Assembly (NCBI RefSeq): GCF_014648355.1
Contig: NZ_BMQY01000001.1
Span: forward strand, 1,258,255 to 1,322,254
Source of the DNA: Couchioplanes azureus
GTDB lineage: Bacteria; Actinomycetota; Actinomycetes; Mycobacteriales; Micromonosporaceae
Length of the DNA stretch: 64,000 nucleotides
Direction: 5' to 3'
In this document: piece after piece, positions 6,603-15,870 of the stretch
Layout: each line of letters starts with the position of its first letter
Position numbering within the stretch: the stretch's first letter is position 1
The notes under the pieces: model-generated
Told to the model about the DNA's origin: nothing
The model's database searches: none
The model's input: only the letters and a program-made list of their open reading frames with translations
Made by a program: the position numbers and the translations under genes

Positions 6603-9275
6603 ATGGCAGAGGAGAGCGTCGGAGCCCTGTGGTTGACGCTGGTGGCGGAGGCCCTGTTCACCGCCGTGTTCCTTCGCCTCCTGGTCGGATATCTGCGCCG
6701 GCGTGACCCGTTGCACCGCGACGTGGTGGTGATGTTCTCGGCCATGGCGGTGCTGTTCGTTCTCGCCGTGCTGAGCCAGGTGGTGGGTGAGCCGCCGCGG
6801 CTGGTCGCGGTGGCGGCGTCCGTGCTGCTGCTCGGGCAGCCGTTCCTGACCCTGCGGGTGGCCCGGCGGGTCGGTCCGGTCCCGGCCGCGGTGTACTGGT
6901 CGGCGTTCGCGGGCTGGCTGGTCAGCGGCGTGCTGCTCATCCTCGGTGGCGAGGTCCTCAGCCCCCCGGCCGTGCTGGTCGTGGTGGCCGTGTTCGTGGT
7001 CACGGAGGTCGTCGCCGCGTGGTTCCTGGCCCGCCTGGCGGTGGCGCGCGCCGGGGCGGCGCGGACCCGGTTGTGGCTGGCGGCGGCGGCCACCGCGTTG
7101 TTCGCGGTGGCCATCCTGCTCGCCGGGGCCGGCTCCGGTGACCCGGAGGCCGCCCAGCGGGCACGGCAGGCGGCCCGGCTCATCGCCCTGGTGTCCGCGG
7201 CCGGTTACCTGATGGCGTTCGCACCCCCGGCATGGGCCCGGCGGGCATGGTCGAACCGGGCCGCGTACGACGTCGTGCGTCAGCTGCTGCAGGCGCCGCC
7301 GGACGCCCCCGCCTCGCAGATCTGGCAGTGCTATGCCGAGGCGGTGCGCCGGGCCACGTCCTCGGGCGGCGTGGTCGTGCTCACGCCCGCCGGCGACGGG
7401 TCACTCGACGAGGCCGCCCTGGTCGGCGTACCGAGCCGGCCGGCCACGGCCCGCACGGCGGCCGCCTGCGCCGAACTGCTCGGGTTCAGCGGCAGCACCA
7501 GCGTCGACGACCGCCGGCGGCCGCCGCCGGCGGAGGCACTGGAATACGCGCGGGCCGGCGGGTTGCGCTTCGTCACCGTGGCGCCGCTGCGGCTGCCGGG
7601 CGGCGCCGCGGTCCTGCTGCTGTTCAACACCCACCGCAGCCTGTTCACCGACGACGACGTGCAGCTGCTCGGGGAGCTCGCCGGCCAGGCCGCCGCGCTG
7701 GGGCAACGCGCGGAGCTGCTCAGCGACCGTGACCGGCTCACCGGCGAACTGTCCGCCTCGGTCGCCGCCCTGACGGTCGCGAGCAAGGCCAAGAGCGACT
7801 TCATGGCGAACATGAGCCACGAGCTGCGGACCCCGCTGAACGCGATCATCGGTTTCAGCGACCTGATGCGCACGGAGCCGGCCGCGGACGGGCAGACCAG
7901 CGTGCCGACGGAGTGGATCGGCCACATCCATTCCAGCGGCAAGCATCTGCTCAACCTGATCAACGAGGTCCTCGACCTCGCCAAGATCGAGTCCGGCAAC
8001 GTCCAGCTGCGCTGTCAGCCGGTGGACGTGCAGCAGGCGATCAACGAGGTGATCACCACCCTGGACGCGCTCTCCCAGCGCAAACAACTGGACGTCACCG
8101 TGGCCGCGTCGCCGCTGCGGGCCCATGCGGATCCGACGCGGTTGCGCCAGATCGTGACGAACCTGCTGTCCAACGCGATCAAGTTCACCCCCGAGCGGGG
8201 CAAGGTCTTCGTCACCGCCCGCCGCGTCGGCCATGACGTCGCGATCAGCGTGGCGGACACCGGCCCCGGCATCGCCGCCGAGGACCAGCAGCGCGCCTTC
8301 GAGGAATTCCAGCAGGTCGGCGAGGAACACCAGCGGGCCGGCGGGACCGGCCTGGGGCTCGCGCTGACCCGCCGTCTGGTGCACGCGCACGGCGGGCGCA
8401 TCGACCTGGTCTCGCAACCGGGTCACGGCGCGAAGTTCACCGTCTACCTGCCGACCGCCGACCCCGCGGCCACCGAGGCCGGCGCCGCCGACGCCGGGTC
8501 CGGCGGCGGGGTGCTGGTCATCGAGGACGATCCGGCCGCGGCGGAACTGCTCTCCACCCACCTGCGGCGCGCCGGCTATGACGTCGCCGTCGCGGCAACC
8601 GGCGAACAGGGACTGGCCACCGCGCGCGCCAACGACCCCGAGGCCATCCTGCTCGACATCGAGCTTCCCGACATCGACGGGTGGCAAGTGCTGGCCGAGC
8701 TGAAGCGCGATGCACGGCTGCGGCACGTACCCGTGCTCATCGTGAGCGTCCATGACGACGCCGCGATCGGAGTGGCTCTCGGCGCCGTCGACTACTTCGT
8801 CAAACCCGTCGACCGGAGCACCCTGCTCACCTGGATGGCCCGCCACGGTCTGGTCCCGCCCGGCGGCGACGAGCACCTGTCCGTGCTGGCGATCGACGAC
8901 GACGCGCAGAGCCTGGATCTCATCGACGCCACGCTCAGCGCGGAAGGCATCCAGGTCACCACCGCCGGCAACGGCGTCGACGGTCTCGCGGCGGCCCGTT
9001 CCCGGCACTTCGACCTGATCATCTGCGACCTGCTCATGCCGGGCCTGGACGGCTTCGACGTCATCGCCGCCCTGCACAACGACCCGGCCACCCGGGGCAT
9101 CCCGGTGGTCGTGCTCACGGCGCACACCCTCAGCGCGACCGACAAGAACCGCCTCAGCGGCAAGGTCATCGCCATCGCCGACAAGACCGGCACCGCCGAC
9201 GGACTCGCCGAGATGGCCCGTACCGTCGGCGAACTGACCGGCCTGACGCTCGACGCGGACATGGCCGTCGCCTGA
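6603..9275 (+). CDS. Hybrid sensor histidine kinase with two receiver domains
   Basis: 890 aa. The first ~215 residues form a membrane sensor of about seven hydrophobic helices, followed by a GAF-like cytosolic region (about 225-380). The transmitter has the phospho-acceptor His406 in MSHELRTP, N box TNLLSNAIKFTP, G1 DTGPGIA and G2 GGTGLGLAL. Two receiver domains follow: the first with Asp685 (LLDIELPDIDG) and the second with Asp809 (ICDLLMPGLDG). The second receiver ends in ADKTG rather than the usual KP, so its switch region is atypical. A stand-alone receiver protein is encoded convergently just downstream and may be part of the relay. Input signal unknown. Confidence 0.92.
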   Translation: MAEESVGALWLTLVAEALFTAVFLRLLVGYLRRRDPLHRDVVVMFSAMAVLFVLAVLSQVVGEPPRLVAVAASVLLLGQPFLTLRVARRVGPVPAAVYWSAFAGWLVSGVLLILGGEVLSPPAVLVVVAVFVVTEVVAAWFLARLAVARAGAARTRLWLAAAATALFAVAILLAGAGSGDPEAAQRARQAARLIALVSAAGYLMAFAPPAWARRAWSNRAAYDVVRQLLQAPPDAPASQIWQCYAEAVRRATSSGGVVVLTPAGDGSLDEAALVGVPSRPATARTAAACAELLGFSGSTSVDDRRRPPPAEALEYARAGGLRFVTVAPLRLPGGAAVLLLFNTHRSLFTDDDVQLLGELAGQAAALGQRAELLSDRDRLTGELSASVAALTVASKAKSDFMANMSHELRTPLNAIIGFSDLMRTEPAADGQTSVPTEWIGHIHSSGKHLLNLINEVLDLAKIESGNVQLRCQPVDVQQAINEVITTLDALSQRKQLDVTVAASPLRAHADPTRLRQIVTNLLSNAIKFTPERGKVFVTARRVGHDVAISVADTGPGIAAEDQQRAFEEFQQVGEEHQRAGGTGLGLALTRRLVHAHGGRIDLVSQPGHGAKFTVYLPTADPAATEAGAADAGSGGGVLVIEDDPAAAELLSTHLRRAGYDVAVAATGEQGLATARANDPEAILLDIELPDIDGWQVLAELKRDARLRHVPVLIVSVHDDAAIGVALGAVDYFVKPVDRSTLLTWMARHGLVPPGGDEHLSVLAIDDDAQSLDLIDATLSAEGIQVTTAGNGVDGLAAARSRHFDLIICDLLMPGLDGFDVIAALHNDPATRGIPVVVLTAHTLSATDKNRLSGKVIAIADKTGTADGLAEMARTVGELTGLTLDADMAVA

Positions 9276-9315
9276 GCCCGGCCCGCGGCCGGCGAGCCGA
9301 TGCCGCAGCGGGGTG

Positions 9316-9714
9316 CTACGGGCAGTCGAACGGCTCCTGACCCGGCTGGTGGCCGCTGTGCAGGGCCTTCTCCACGCAGCCCAGCAGCTCCTGCGCGGTG
9401 AACGGTTTGCGCAGCATGGTCGTGGCCTGAGCCCGGACGGGACGATCGTCACCCGGCACGAGGCTCCCGCTGATGAACACCACCGGCAGCTCACGAAGGG
9501 CCGGATCGGCCCGGATGGCGAGACAAAGGTCCACTCCGGACATGACCGGCATGTCGATATCGGACACCACGACGTCGGGGCGCTCCTCGCCCACCAGCCG
9601 CAACGCCTCGGCGCCGTTGGGAGCGGCAGTCACGCGGTGACCGCCGCGACTCAGCAACCGCACAGCGATCGCTCGCAGGTCATCATCGTCTTCCGCAACC
9701 ACCACGACCGCCAT
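9316..9714 (-). CDS. Single-domain response regulator (CheY-like)
   Basis: 132 aa, receiver domain only. Acidic pocket VVAEDDDD at the N terminus, phospho-acceptor Asp in VVSDIDMPVMSG (about residue 55), Ser in FISGS and the conserved Lys-Pro in LRKPF. No output domain, so it works by protein contact or phosphotransfer, plausibly with the hybrid kinase that ends 40 bp away on the other strand. ATG at 9714 chosen (MAVVVVAEDDDD) with GGTGGG just upstream. Confidence 0.88.
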   Translation of the reverse strand: MAVVVVAEDDDDLRAIAVRLLSRGGHRVTAAPNGAEALRLVGEERPDVVVSDIDMPVMSGVDLCLAIRADPALRELPVVFISGSLVPGDDRPVRAQATTMLRKPFTAQELLGCVEKALHSGHQPGQEPFDCP

Positions 9715-9859
9715 CCGCACCCACCCCAAGTGTGTCCACCGCGCTCGCGCCACGGTACGGCGGTCCGCATCCGTCCCCACGGGTAACCGATTCAGCCCGG
9801 GTGAGTTCCCTCGAACGGGTGGACCGGAACGCGACTGTTGCAGATGGACAACTACCCGG

Positions 9860-12064
9860 TCACGGGAGCGCCTTGATCTCGACCGGGATGCCGTTCAGCA
9901 CGCTGTTTCCCGACAGCGGGTCGGTGGCGTACTCGTCGGTCAGCACGTTGCTGTTCACACCCGGCCGCTCCGCGGCGACCGACATGCGGGTTCCCGGCAT
10001 GCCGTGTCCCCAGCCGTGCGGCAGGCTCACGACGCCGGGCATCACCTTGTCGGTGACCTCCACCCGTGCCGCCACCGTGCCCGCGCGCGACCGCAGCTCC
10101 GCCTCGTCGCCGTCGGCGAGCGCGAGCCGATCCGCGTCCTCCGGGTGCATGTGGAGGGTGCACCGGTCCCGGCCCTTCACCAGCGCCGGGACGTTGTGCA
10201 TCCAGCTGTTGTTGGAACGCAGGTGGCGGCGGCCGACGAGGACGAGGTCGTCGCGCCGGCGGGGGAGCGCCTCGCTCAGCCGGGCCACGTCTGCCGCGAT
10301 CGGCGGCGGGCACAGCTCGATCGTGCCGCTCGGCGTCTGCAGGATCTCCGGGATCCTCGGCTGCAGCGGTCCGAGGTCGACGCCGTGCGGGTTGGCCAGC
10401 AGCCGGGCCAGGGACAGGCCGTCGGGCCGGGCGCCGAACCGGTCCCCGTACGCGCCGGTGCGCAGCGCGACGTCGAGCAGGCGCTCGGCCGGATGGTCTC
10501 CGTCGACCACCGCCCGGAGCTCGGCTGCCCCCGCCTTGGTCAGCGCTTCCTGCAGCATGTGCTCGTGCAGCTCCGCAGGGTCGGCACCGGCGCCCTTGCC
10601 GGTGACGATGAGCGTGAGCCGCGCGAGGATGTCGCACTCGTCCATCTCTGCGGGATCCGGCGGCAGCACGGGCGGCGAGTACGCCGCGAAGTTGCGCACC
10701 GCGAGCGCCAGGAACGAGAAGTCGTAGTGTCCCTTGCGGGCGGCGTCGGTGGGCGGCAGGACGACGTCGGCGTGCCGGGTCGTCTCGTTGAGGTACGGGT
10801 CGACGCTCACCATGAAGTCGAGCCCGCCGAGCGCCCGGTCCAGCCGCCCGCTGTTCGGCGTCGACAGCACGGGGTTGCCGGCCACGGTGACGAACGCGCG
10901 GACCTGCCCGTCACCCGGCGTCTCGATCTCGTCCGCGAGGGTGGCGACCGGCAGCTCGCCCTTGACCTCGGGCAGCCCGCGGACCCGGCTGTGCCACCGC
11001 CCGGTGCGGAAGCCCTTCCCGCCCGGCTGTGGCCGCGTACGCAGGTGGGCGGCGAGCGGGAACATCGCACCACCGGGACGGTCCAGGTTTCCGGTGAGCA
11101 CGTTGACGACGTCGACGAGCCAGCTGGTCAGCGTGCCGAACTCGACCGTGCAGGTGCCGATCCGTCCGTACACGGCCGCCGTGGGCGCGGCCGCGAGCTC
11201 TCGCGCGAGGCCGCGGATGCGATCCGCCGGTACGGCGCAGGCCGCGGTCACCACCTCGGGGGCGAAGGCGCGGGCCAGTTCCCGGACCTCCTCGACGCCC
11301 GTCACGTGGCCGGCGAGCCGCCCGAGGTCGGTCAGCCCCTCCTCGAACAGCGTGTGCACGATCCCGAAGAGCAGGTACGCATCGGTGCCCGGCCGGATGA
11401 ACAGGTGCTCGTCGGCGTGTTCGGCGGTGCGGGTGCGCCGCGGGTCGACCACCACGAACCGGCCGCCGCGGGCCTGGATCGCCTTGAGCCGGCCGGGGAA
11501 GTCGGCCGCGGTGGCGAGGCTGCCGTTGGACTCCCACGGGTTGGCGCCGAGCATCAGCAGCAGGTCGGTACGGTCCACATCGGGCACCGGGATGGCCAGC
11601 GGGCTGCCGTACAGGTAGCCGCACGCCACGTGCTTCGGCATCTGGTCGACGGTGCTGGCGGTGAAGATGTTGCGGCTGCCTACGGCACGGAGCAACGGCG
11701 ACACGTAGAGACTGCCCGCCATCGTGTGCACGTTGGGATTGCCCAGATACAGCGCGACGGCGTCGGGGCCGTGCCGGTCCAGGACCGGGCGCAGCCCCGC
11801 CTCGACGGCCGCGAACGCCTCGTCCCAGCCGACCTCCTCGTGGCGGTCGCCGCGCCGCACGAGGGGGCGGCGCAGCCGGTCCGGATCGGCGGTCAGCTGC
11901 CCCAGGGTGGCGCCCTTCGGGCAGATGAAGCCGCCGCTGAAGACGTGCCGCCGGTCGCCGCGGGCGGACACGATCCGGTCGCCGGTCACGGTGAGCTCGA
12001 GGCCGCAGGCGGCCTCGCAGAGCGGGCAGGTCCGGTACGCCGTACGCGTCGTGTCGTCCGTCAC
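9860..12064 (-). CDS. Molybdopterin-dependent oxidoreductase (DMSO reductase/formate dehydrogenase family)
   Basis: 734 aa catalytic subunit. N-terminal 4Fe-4S ligands CPLCEAACG (C-x2-C-x3-C) plus CPKGA about 30 residues later, then the molybdopterin guanine dinucleotide domains (LMLGANPWESNGSL; DPRRTRTAEHADEHLFIRPG; GGAMF; VAGNPVLSTPN) and a C-terminal dinucleotide-binding cap (RRHLRSNNSWMHN, ..MSVAAERPGVNSN). The class includes formate dehydrogenases, nitrate reductases and the widespread actinobacterial single-subunit enzymes of unknown substrate. No electron-transfer or membrane subunit lies beside it. The GTG at 12064 gives the usual MTDDT-like start; an ATG at 12091 is possible. Next upstream on the same strand is soxR. 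Confidence 0.9.
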   Translation of the reverse strand: MTDDTTRTAYRTCPLCEAACGLELTVTGDRIVSARGDRRHVFSGGFICPKGATLGQLTADPDRLRRPLVRRGDRHEEVGWDEAFAAVEAGLRPVLDRHGPDAVALYLGNPNVHTMAGSLYVSPLLRAVGSRNIFTASTVDQMPKHVACGYLYGSPLAIPVPDVDRTDLLLMLGANPWESNGSLATAADFPGRLKAIQARGGRFVVVDPRRTRTAEHADEHLFIRPGTDAYLLFGIVHTLFEEGLTDLGRLAGHVTGVEEVRELARAFAPEVVTAACAVPADRIRGLARELAAAPTAAVYGRIGTCTVEFGTLTSWLVDVVNVLTGNLDRPGGAMFPLAAHLRTRPQPGGKGFRTGRWHSRVRGLPEVKGELPVATLADEIETPGDGQVRAFVTVAGNPVLSTPNSGRLDRALGGLDFMVSVDPYLNETTRHADVVLPPTDAARKGHYDFSFLALAVRNFAAYSPPVLPPDPAEMDECDILARLTLIVTGKGAGADPAELHEHMLQEALTKAGAAELRAVVDGDHPAERLLDVALRTGAYGDRFGARPDGLSLARLLANPHGVDLGPLQPRIPEILQTPSGTIELCPPPIAADVARLSEALPRRRDDLVLVGRRHLRSNNSWMHNVPALVKGRDRCTLHMHPEDADRLALADGDEAELRSRAGTVAARVEVTDKVMPGVVSLPHGWGHGMPGTRMSVAAERPGVNSNVLTDEYATDPLSGNSVLNGIPVEIKALP

Positions 12065-12182
12065 GAGCCACCAGCCTTCCGGCCGCGGCACCGCGGCCCT
12101 CGGTTGCTACCGGCGAGTATCACACCGAGACCGGCGCCTGGCCACGGTTCGGCGGAAGGAACAACGCATCCGCCGCAGCGGT

Positions 12183-12620
12183 TTACGGCGGATTGATGAT
12201 CATTTGGGCGCCTTCGCCGCGTGCCGCGAGCCGGTCCTGAGGGTTGATCAGCTTGCAGCGCTGCAGCGAGAGGCAGCCGCAGCCGATGCACCCGGTCAGC
12301 TCGTCGCGCAGCCGCTGCATCACGGCGATGCGCTCTTCCAGCTTGCGCCGCCACCGCGCGGACAGCCGGGCCCAGTCCGCCTTGGTGGGGGTCCGGTTCT
12401 CCGGCAGTGCGGCCAGCGCCGTGCGGATCTCCTCCAGCGACACCCCGACCTGCTGCGCGATCTTGATGAACGCCACCCGGCGCAGCTCGTGGCGCTCGTA
12501 GCGGCGCTGGTTGCCGCCCGTACGGGTCGAGCGGATCAGACCCTCGCGCTCGTAGTAGCGCAGTGCCGACGGGGCCACGCCGCTGCGGGCCGCCATGTCG
12601 CCGATGGTGAGCAGTTCCAC
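12183..12620 (-). CDS. soxR: Redox-sensitive transcriptional activator SoxR
   Basis: 145 aa MerR-family regulator. N-terminal winged helix (LLTIGDMAARSGVAPSALRYYE), a dimerisation helix, and the diagnostic 2Fe-2S ligand set CIGCGCLSLQRC (Cys111, 114, 116, 122), followed by the conserved KLINPQD tail. Oxidation of the cluster, in actinomycetes mainly by redox-cycling quinones and phenazines, twists the promoter DNA and activates targets. GTG at 12620 chosen because AAGGAAGG lies about 6 nt upstream and it gives the family N terminus. Divergent from a split transketolase with a dyad-containing gap of 49 bp. A second SoxR-like box lies before the FMN reductase at 3711. Confidence 0.95.
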   Translation of the reverse strand: MELLTIGDMAARSGVAPSALRYYEREGLIRSTRTGGNQRRYERHELRRVAFIKIAQQVGVSLEEIRTALAALPENRTPTKADWARLSARWRRKLEERIAVMQRLRDELTGCIGCGCLSLQRCKLINPQDRLAARGEGAQMIINPP

Positions 12621-12632
12621 GGGCGCCCTTCC

Positions 12633-12663
12633 TTGAGTTGAAGTGAAGTTCAAGTTGCAGGGT
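12633..12663 (+). promoter_or_regulatory. Candidate MerR/SoxR-type operator-promoter between soxR and transketolase
   Basis: TTGAGT (12633-12638) and CAGGGT (12658-12663) are 19 bp apart, the MerR-family spacing, and the gap holds the imperfect dyad TTGAA-N6-TTCAA (12638-12653) inside a longer CTTGA...TCAAG. The -10 ends 6 nt before the ATG of the transketolase. The arms are in the reverse order to a classical SoxR box, so which regulator binds is uncertain. Confidence 0.4.
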
Positions 12664-12669
12664 GAGGAT

Positions 12670-13356
12670 ATGACCGCGACTGCCGTAAGACCAGATCCGC
12701 TCGGACCGCTGCTCACCCGGATCACCGGCGACCGCAAGCACGAGCCCAGCGCGTACTCGACGCTCGACGTCCTGTGGGTGCTCTACGACCGTATCCTGCG
12801 CGTCTCACCCGAGACTGCCGACGAGCCCGACCGCGACCGGTTCCTGCTCTCCAAGGGGCACGGTCCCGCCGCCTACTACGCCGTCCTCGCCGCCAAGGGC
12901 TTCATCCCCGCGGAGTGGCTCGACGACCTCGCGAGCAGCACCAGCCGCCTCGGTCACCACCCCGACCGCGTGCTGATCCCCGGGGTGGAGATCGGGACCG
13001 GATCGCTGGGTCACGGTCTCGGGCTCGCCGTCGGCACCGCGCTGGGCCTGCGGGCTCAGGGGTACGACGACGCGCACACGTTCGTCCTCCTCGGCGACGC
13101 CGAGCTGGACGAGGGCTCCAACCACGAGGCCATCGCGTACGCGGCCGCGACCGGGCTGCCGCTGACCGCGATCGTCGTCGACAACCGGTCCGCCACCCAC
13201 GGCTGGCCGGGCGGGATCGCGAGCCACTTCGTCGACTGGAGCGTGTCCTCCGTGGACGGACACGACCGCGACGCGCTGGAAGTAGCGCTGCGACCGGACC
13301 GGCGGCGGCGCCGGCCGCACGTCGTCGTCGCCACCGTCGCACCGAAGGGATTCTGA
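12670..13356 (+). CDS. Transketolase, N-terminal (TPP-binding) subunit
   Basis: 228 aa. Corresponds to the pyrophosphate/Mg domain of transketolase: LLSKGHGPAAYYAVLAAKG, GVEIGTGSLGHGLGLAVG, and the TPP motif GDAELDEGSNHEA...VVDN. The protein stops after this domain; the pyrimidine domain is encoded by the next gene, 2 nt on, forming the two-subunit type of transketolase. Together they would exchange two-carbon units between pentose- and triose-phosphates. Somewhat short (split N subunits are usually about 270 aa), and the C-terminal end RPDRRRRRPHVVVATVAPKGF is arginine-rich. ATG at 12670 preferred over the upstream in-frame GTG because the likely promoter ends just before it. Confidence 0.88.
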   Translation: MTATAVRPDPLGPLLTRITGDRKHEPSAYSTLDVLWVLYDRILRVSPETADEPDRDRFLLSKGHGPAAYYAVLAAKGFIPAEWLDDLASSTSRLGHHPDRVLIPGVEIGTGSLGHGLGLAVGTALGLRAQGYDDAHTFVLLGDAELDEGSNHEAIAYAAATGLPLTAIVVDNRSATHGWPGGIASHFVDWSVSSVDGHDRDALEVALRPDRRRRRPHVVVATVAPKGF

Positions 13357-13358
13357 CC

Positions 13359-14234
13359 ATGCGCGAGACGTTCGTCGCCACCACGACCGCGCTCCTGCAG
13401 GAGGACCCGCGGACCGCCCTCGTCCTCGCCGACATCTCCGCCGCCGCCTTCGCGCCGGCGCTGCGGCGCCACCCCGACCGGGTGATCAACGTCGGGATCC
13501 GCGAACAGCTCATGACCGGCGTCGCGGGCGGGCTCGCGCTCACCGGCATGCGACCGTACGTGCACTCGTACGCACCGTTCGTCGTGGACCGGGCCTACGA
13601 GCAGATCAAGCTCGACCTCGGCCACCAGGACGCGGGCGCGGTGCTGGTGAGCATCGGCGCCTCCTACGACGCGTCGGCCGAGGGCTACACGCACCAGTCG
13701 CCGGGAGACGTCGCGCTGCTCGACACCCTCGAGGGCTGGACGGTGCACGTGCCCGGTCACCCGGACGAGGTGCCGGAGCTGCTCCGGGCGGCCGCGCGGC
13801 ACGACGACCGGGTGTACGTCCGCCTCTCCACCCAGCAGAACCGGCACGCCTATCCGGGAGTCGACCTCAAGGTGATCCGCCGCGGCCCGGCGGGCGGCGC
13901 GGTGGTGCTGGCCGTCGGACCGATGCTCGACGCCGTCCTCGCCACCGGCCTGGACGTCACCGTGGCCTACACGAACACGCCGCGCCCGCTGGACACCGGC
14001 CGGCTGCGCGAACTGGTCACCGGCGAGATCGTCGTCGTGGAGCCGTACCTCTCCGGAACGTCCAGCCGGATCGTCTCCGCGGCGCTCTCCACCGTGCCGC
14101 ATCGGGAACTGCACCTGGGAGTGGCCCGGACCGAGGAGCGCCGCTACGGCACCCCGGCCGACCACGCCCGCTGGCACGGCCTCGACCCGGCCGGCCTGCG
14201 CGCTTCGATCAGCGCCTTCCTGGGCCGGGACTAG
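13359..14234 (+). CDS. Transketolase, C-terminal subunit
   Basis: 291 aa partner of the gene just upstream (2 nt between stop and ATG, clearly one operon). Contains the pyrimidine-binding domain with the catalytic Glu in RVINVGIREQLMTGVAGGLA, then SYAPFVVDRAYEQIKLDLGH and a C-terminal transketolase fold (VVLAVGPMLDAVL, VVEPYLSGTSSRIV). Same arrangement as the split enzymes of archaea and many actinobacteria. Its stop codon overlaps by four bases the stop of the convergent gene that follows. Confidence 0.9.
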   Translation: MRETFVATTTALLQEDPRTALVLADISAAAFAPALRRHPDRVINVGIREQLMTGVAGGLALTGMRPYVHSYAPFVVDRAYEQIKLDLGHQDAGAVLVSIGASYDASAEGYTHQSPGDVALLDTLEGWTVHVPGHPDEVPELLRAAARHDDRVYVRLSTQQNRHAYPGVDLKVIRRGPAGGAVVLAVGPMLDAVLATGLDVTVAYTNTPRPLDTGRLRELVTGEIVVVEPYLSGTSSRIVSAALSTVPHRELHLGVARTEERRYGTPADHARWHGLDPAGLRASISAFLGRD

Positions 14235-14674
14235 ACGGCGACCGGGAGACCGCGGCGGTCGCGGAAGACGTGCTTGAGCAGAGCGTCGAAGTGCCAGACG
14301 CGGTCCGGCTCGCCGACGCGCATGCGGAACCGCTCCCGGACCCCGTCGACGGCCGTGGCCGCGACCTCGACGACGGCCTGGCGCAGGTCCGGATTCCAGG
14401 TCACGTCGCTGAGGTGGCGCAGGTTCGCGTTGAGGTGCAGCCGCAGCCGGTGCAGCACCCGGGTCTCCTGGGTGATCACCAGCCGGCGGTACGTGAGCAG
14501 CAGCAGGAAGTCGCCGGCCAGCGGACGGTCCGGGTTGACGCAGCGGGTGACCAGCACCGTCGCGTCGTCGGGTTCCACACAGCGGCGGAAGATCGGCATG
14601 TGCCGGCTCACGGTGGGAATGGCGACCCCGGCCTCGGCCGCGGCGGGAAGGAACGTACGGGAGAACACGTCCAT
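14231..14674 (-). CDS. Conserved hypothetical protein
   Basis: 147 aa, not confidently recognised. It has a beta-rich central part (DATVLVTRCVNPDRP...LLLLTYRRLVITQETRVLHR) reminiscent of small PH-like domains that start 'll.T..Rlvi..', followed by a helical C terminus ending FDALLKHVFRDRRG. No signal peptide or membrane segment. The stop codon is shared base-for-base (CTAG) with the convergent transketolase subunit. Good codon use supports it being a gene. Confidence 0.6.
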   Translation of the reverse strand: MDVFSRTFLPAAAEAGVAIPTVSRHMPIFRRCVEPDDATVLVTRCVNPDRPLAGDFLLLLTYRRLVITQETRVLHRLRLHLNANLRHLSDVTWNPDLRQAVVEVAATAVDGVRERFRMRVGEPDRVWHFDALLKHVFRDRRGLPVAV

Positions 14675-14732
14675 GTGCCGTTAACGCATGACCGGAAGTG
14701 GAAGGCGCGGGGTCGTCACGATGAATATCGAA

Positions 14733-15863
14733 TTACAGAATCTCCACCACCGTCGCGTTCGCCATTCCGCCTCCCTCGCACATGGTCTGCAGGCCGTAGC
14801 GGATGTCGTTCTGCCGCATGTGGTGCAGCATCGTGGTCATGATGCGGGCGCCGGACGCGCCGAGCGGATGACCGAGAGCGATCGCGCCACCGCGCGGGTT
14901 GAGCCGGGACGCGTCGGCGCCGGTCTCCGCCAGCCAGGCCAGCGGTACGGGCGCGAACGCCTCGTTCACCTCGTACACCCCGATGTCGTCGAGGCTGAGG
15001 CCCGACTTGGCGAGCGCCTTCGCGGTGGCCGGGATGGGCGCCGTCAGCATGATCACCGGATCGTCCGCGGCGACCACGGCGGTGTGGATGCGCGCCAGCG
15101 GCCGCAGGCCGTGCGCGGCCGCCCAGCGTGAGGTGGTGACGGCGAGCGCGGCGGCACCGTCGGAGATCTGCGAGGCGGAGCCCGCCGTGACGACGCCGTC
15201 GGGCTTGAACGGGGTCTTCAGCCCGGCGAGCTTCTCCAGCGTGGTGTCCCGGCGGATGCCCTCGTCGCGGCCGACGTCGCCGACCGGGGCGATCTCGGCG
15301 TCGAACTCGCCCGCGTCCTGCGCCTTGCCCGCGGCGGCGTGGCTGGCCAGCGCGTACTCGTCGAGCTGCTGGCGGGAGAAGCCCCAGCGCTCGGCGATCA
15401 TCTCGGCGCCGACGCCCTGGTTGAAGACGGCGTTGTCGTAGCGCCGGCGGACCGTCTCGCCGTAGGGATCCGCACCGGCGGCGCTGGAGCCCATCGGCAC
15501 CCGGCTCATCGACTCCACGCCGCCGGCCACCACCAGGTCGGCCTGGCCGGAGAGCACGGTCGCGGCCGCGAAGTGCAGCGCCTGCTGGCTGGAGCCGCAC
15601 TGCCGGTCCATGGTCGTGGCGGGCACCGACTCCGGCCAGCCGGCCCCGAGCACGGCGTGCCGGCCGATGTTCCACGACTGCTCGCCGACCTGGGAGACGC
15701 AGCCCCAGAACACGTCCTCGACATCGGCCGGGTCGAGCCCGGACCGTTCCGCCAGGGCGCGCAGCACCCCGGCCGAAAGATCGACCGGGTGCACTCCCGC
15801 AAGCCCGCCGTTCCGCCGTCCCACGGGGGTCCGCACCGCCCCGACGATCACCGCATCTCGCAT
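14733..15863 (-). CDS. Acetyl-CoA acetyltransferase (thiolase)
   Basis: 376 aa thiolase of the FadA/AtoB superfamily. Nucleophilic Cys89 in DRQCGSSQQALHFA, the VAGGVESMSRVPMG loop, NEAFAPV, the catalytic His in GGAIALGHPLGASGAR and the second Cys in CEGGGMANA, all complete. It either condenses acetyl-CoA units or cleaves 3-ketoacyl-CoA in beta-oxidation or steroid side-chain breakdown; no neighbouring gene decides which. Start ATG at 15863; TAACGT lies 7 nt upstream, so probably leaderless. Divergent from the gene at 15901. Confidence 0.93.
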   Translation of the reverse strand: MRDAVIVGAVRTPVGRRNGGLAGVHPVDLSAGVLRALAERSGLDPADVEDVFWGCVSQVGEQSWNIGRHAVLGAGWPESVPATTMDRQCGSSQQALHFAAATVLSGQADLVVAGGVESMSRVPMGSSAAGADPYGETVRRRYDNAVFNQGVGAEMIAERWGFSRQQLDEYALASHAAAGKAQDAGEFDAEIAPVGDVGRDEGIRRDTTLEKLAGLKTPFKPDGVVTAGSASQISDGAAALAVTTSRWAAAHGLRPLARIHTAVVAADDPVIMLTAPIPATAKALAKSGLSLDDIGVYEVNEAFAPVPLAWLAETGADASRLNPRGGAIALGHPLGASGARIMTTMLHHMRQNDIRYGLQTMCEGGGMANATVVEIL

Positions 15864-15870
15864 ACCGCCG

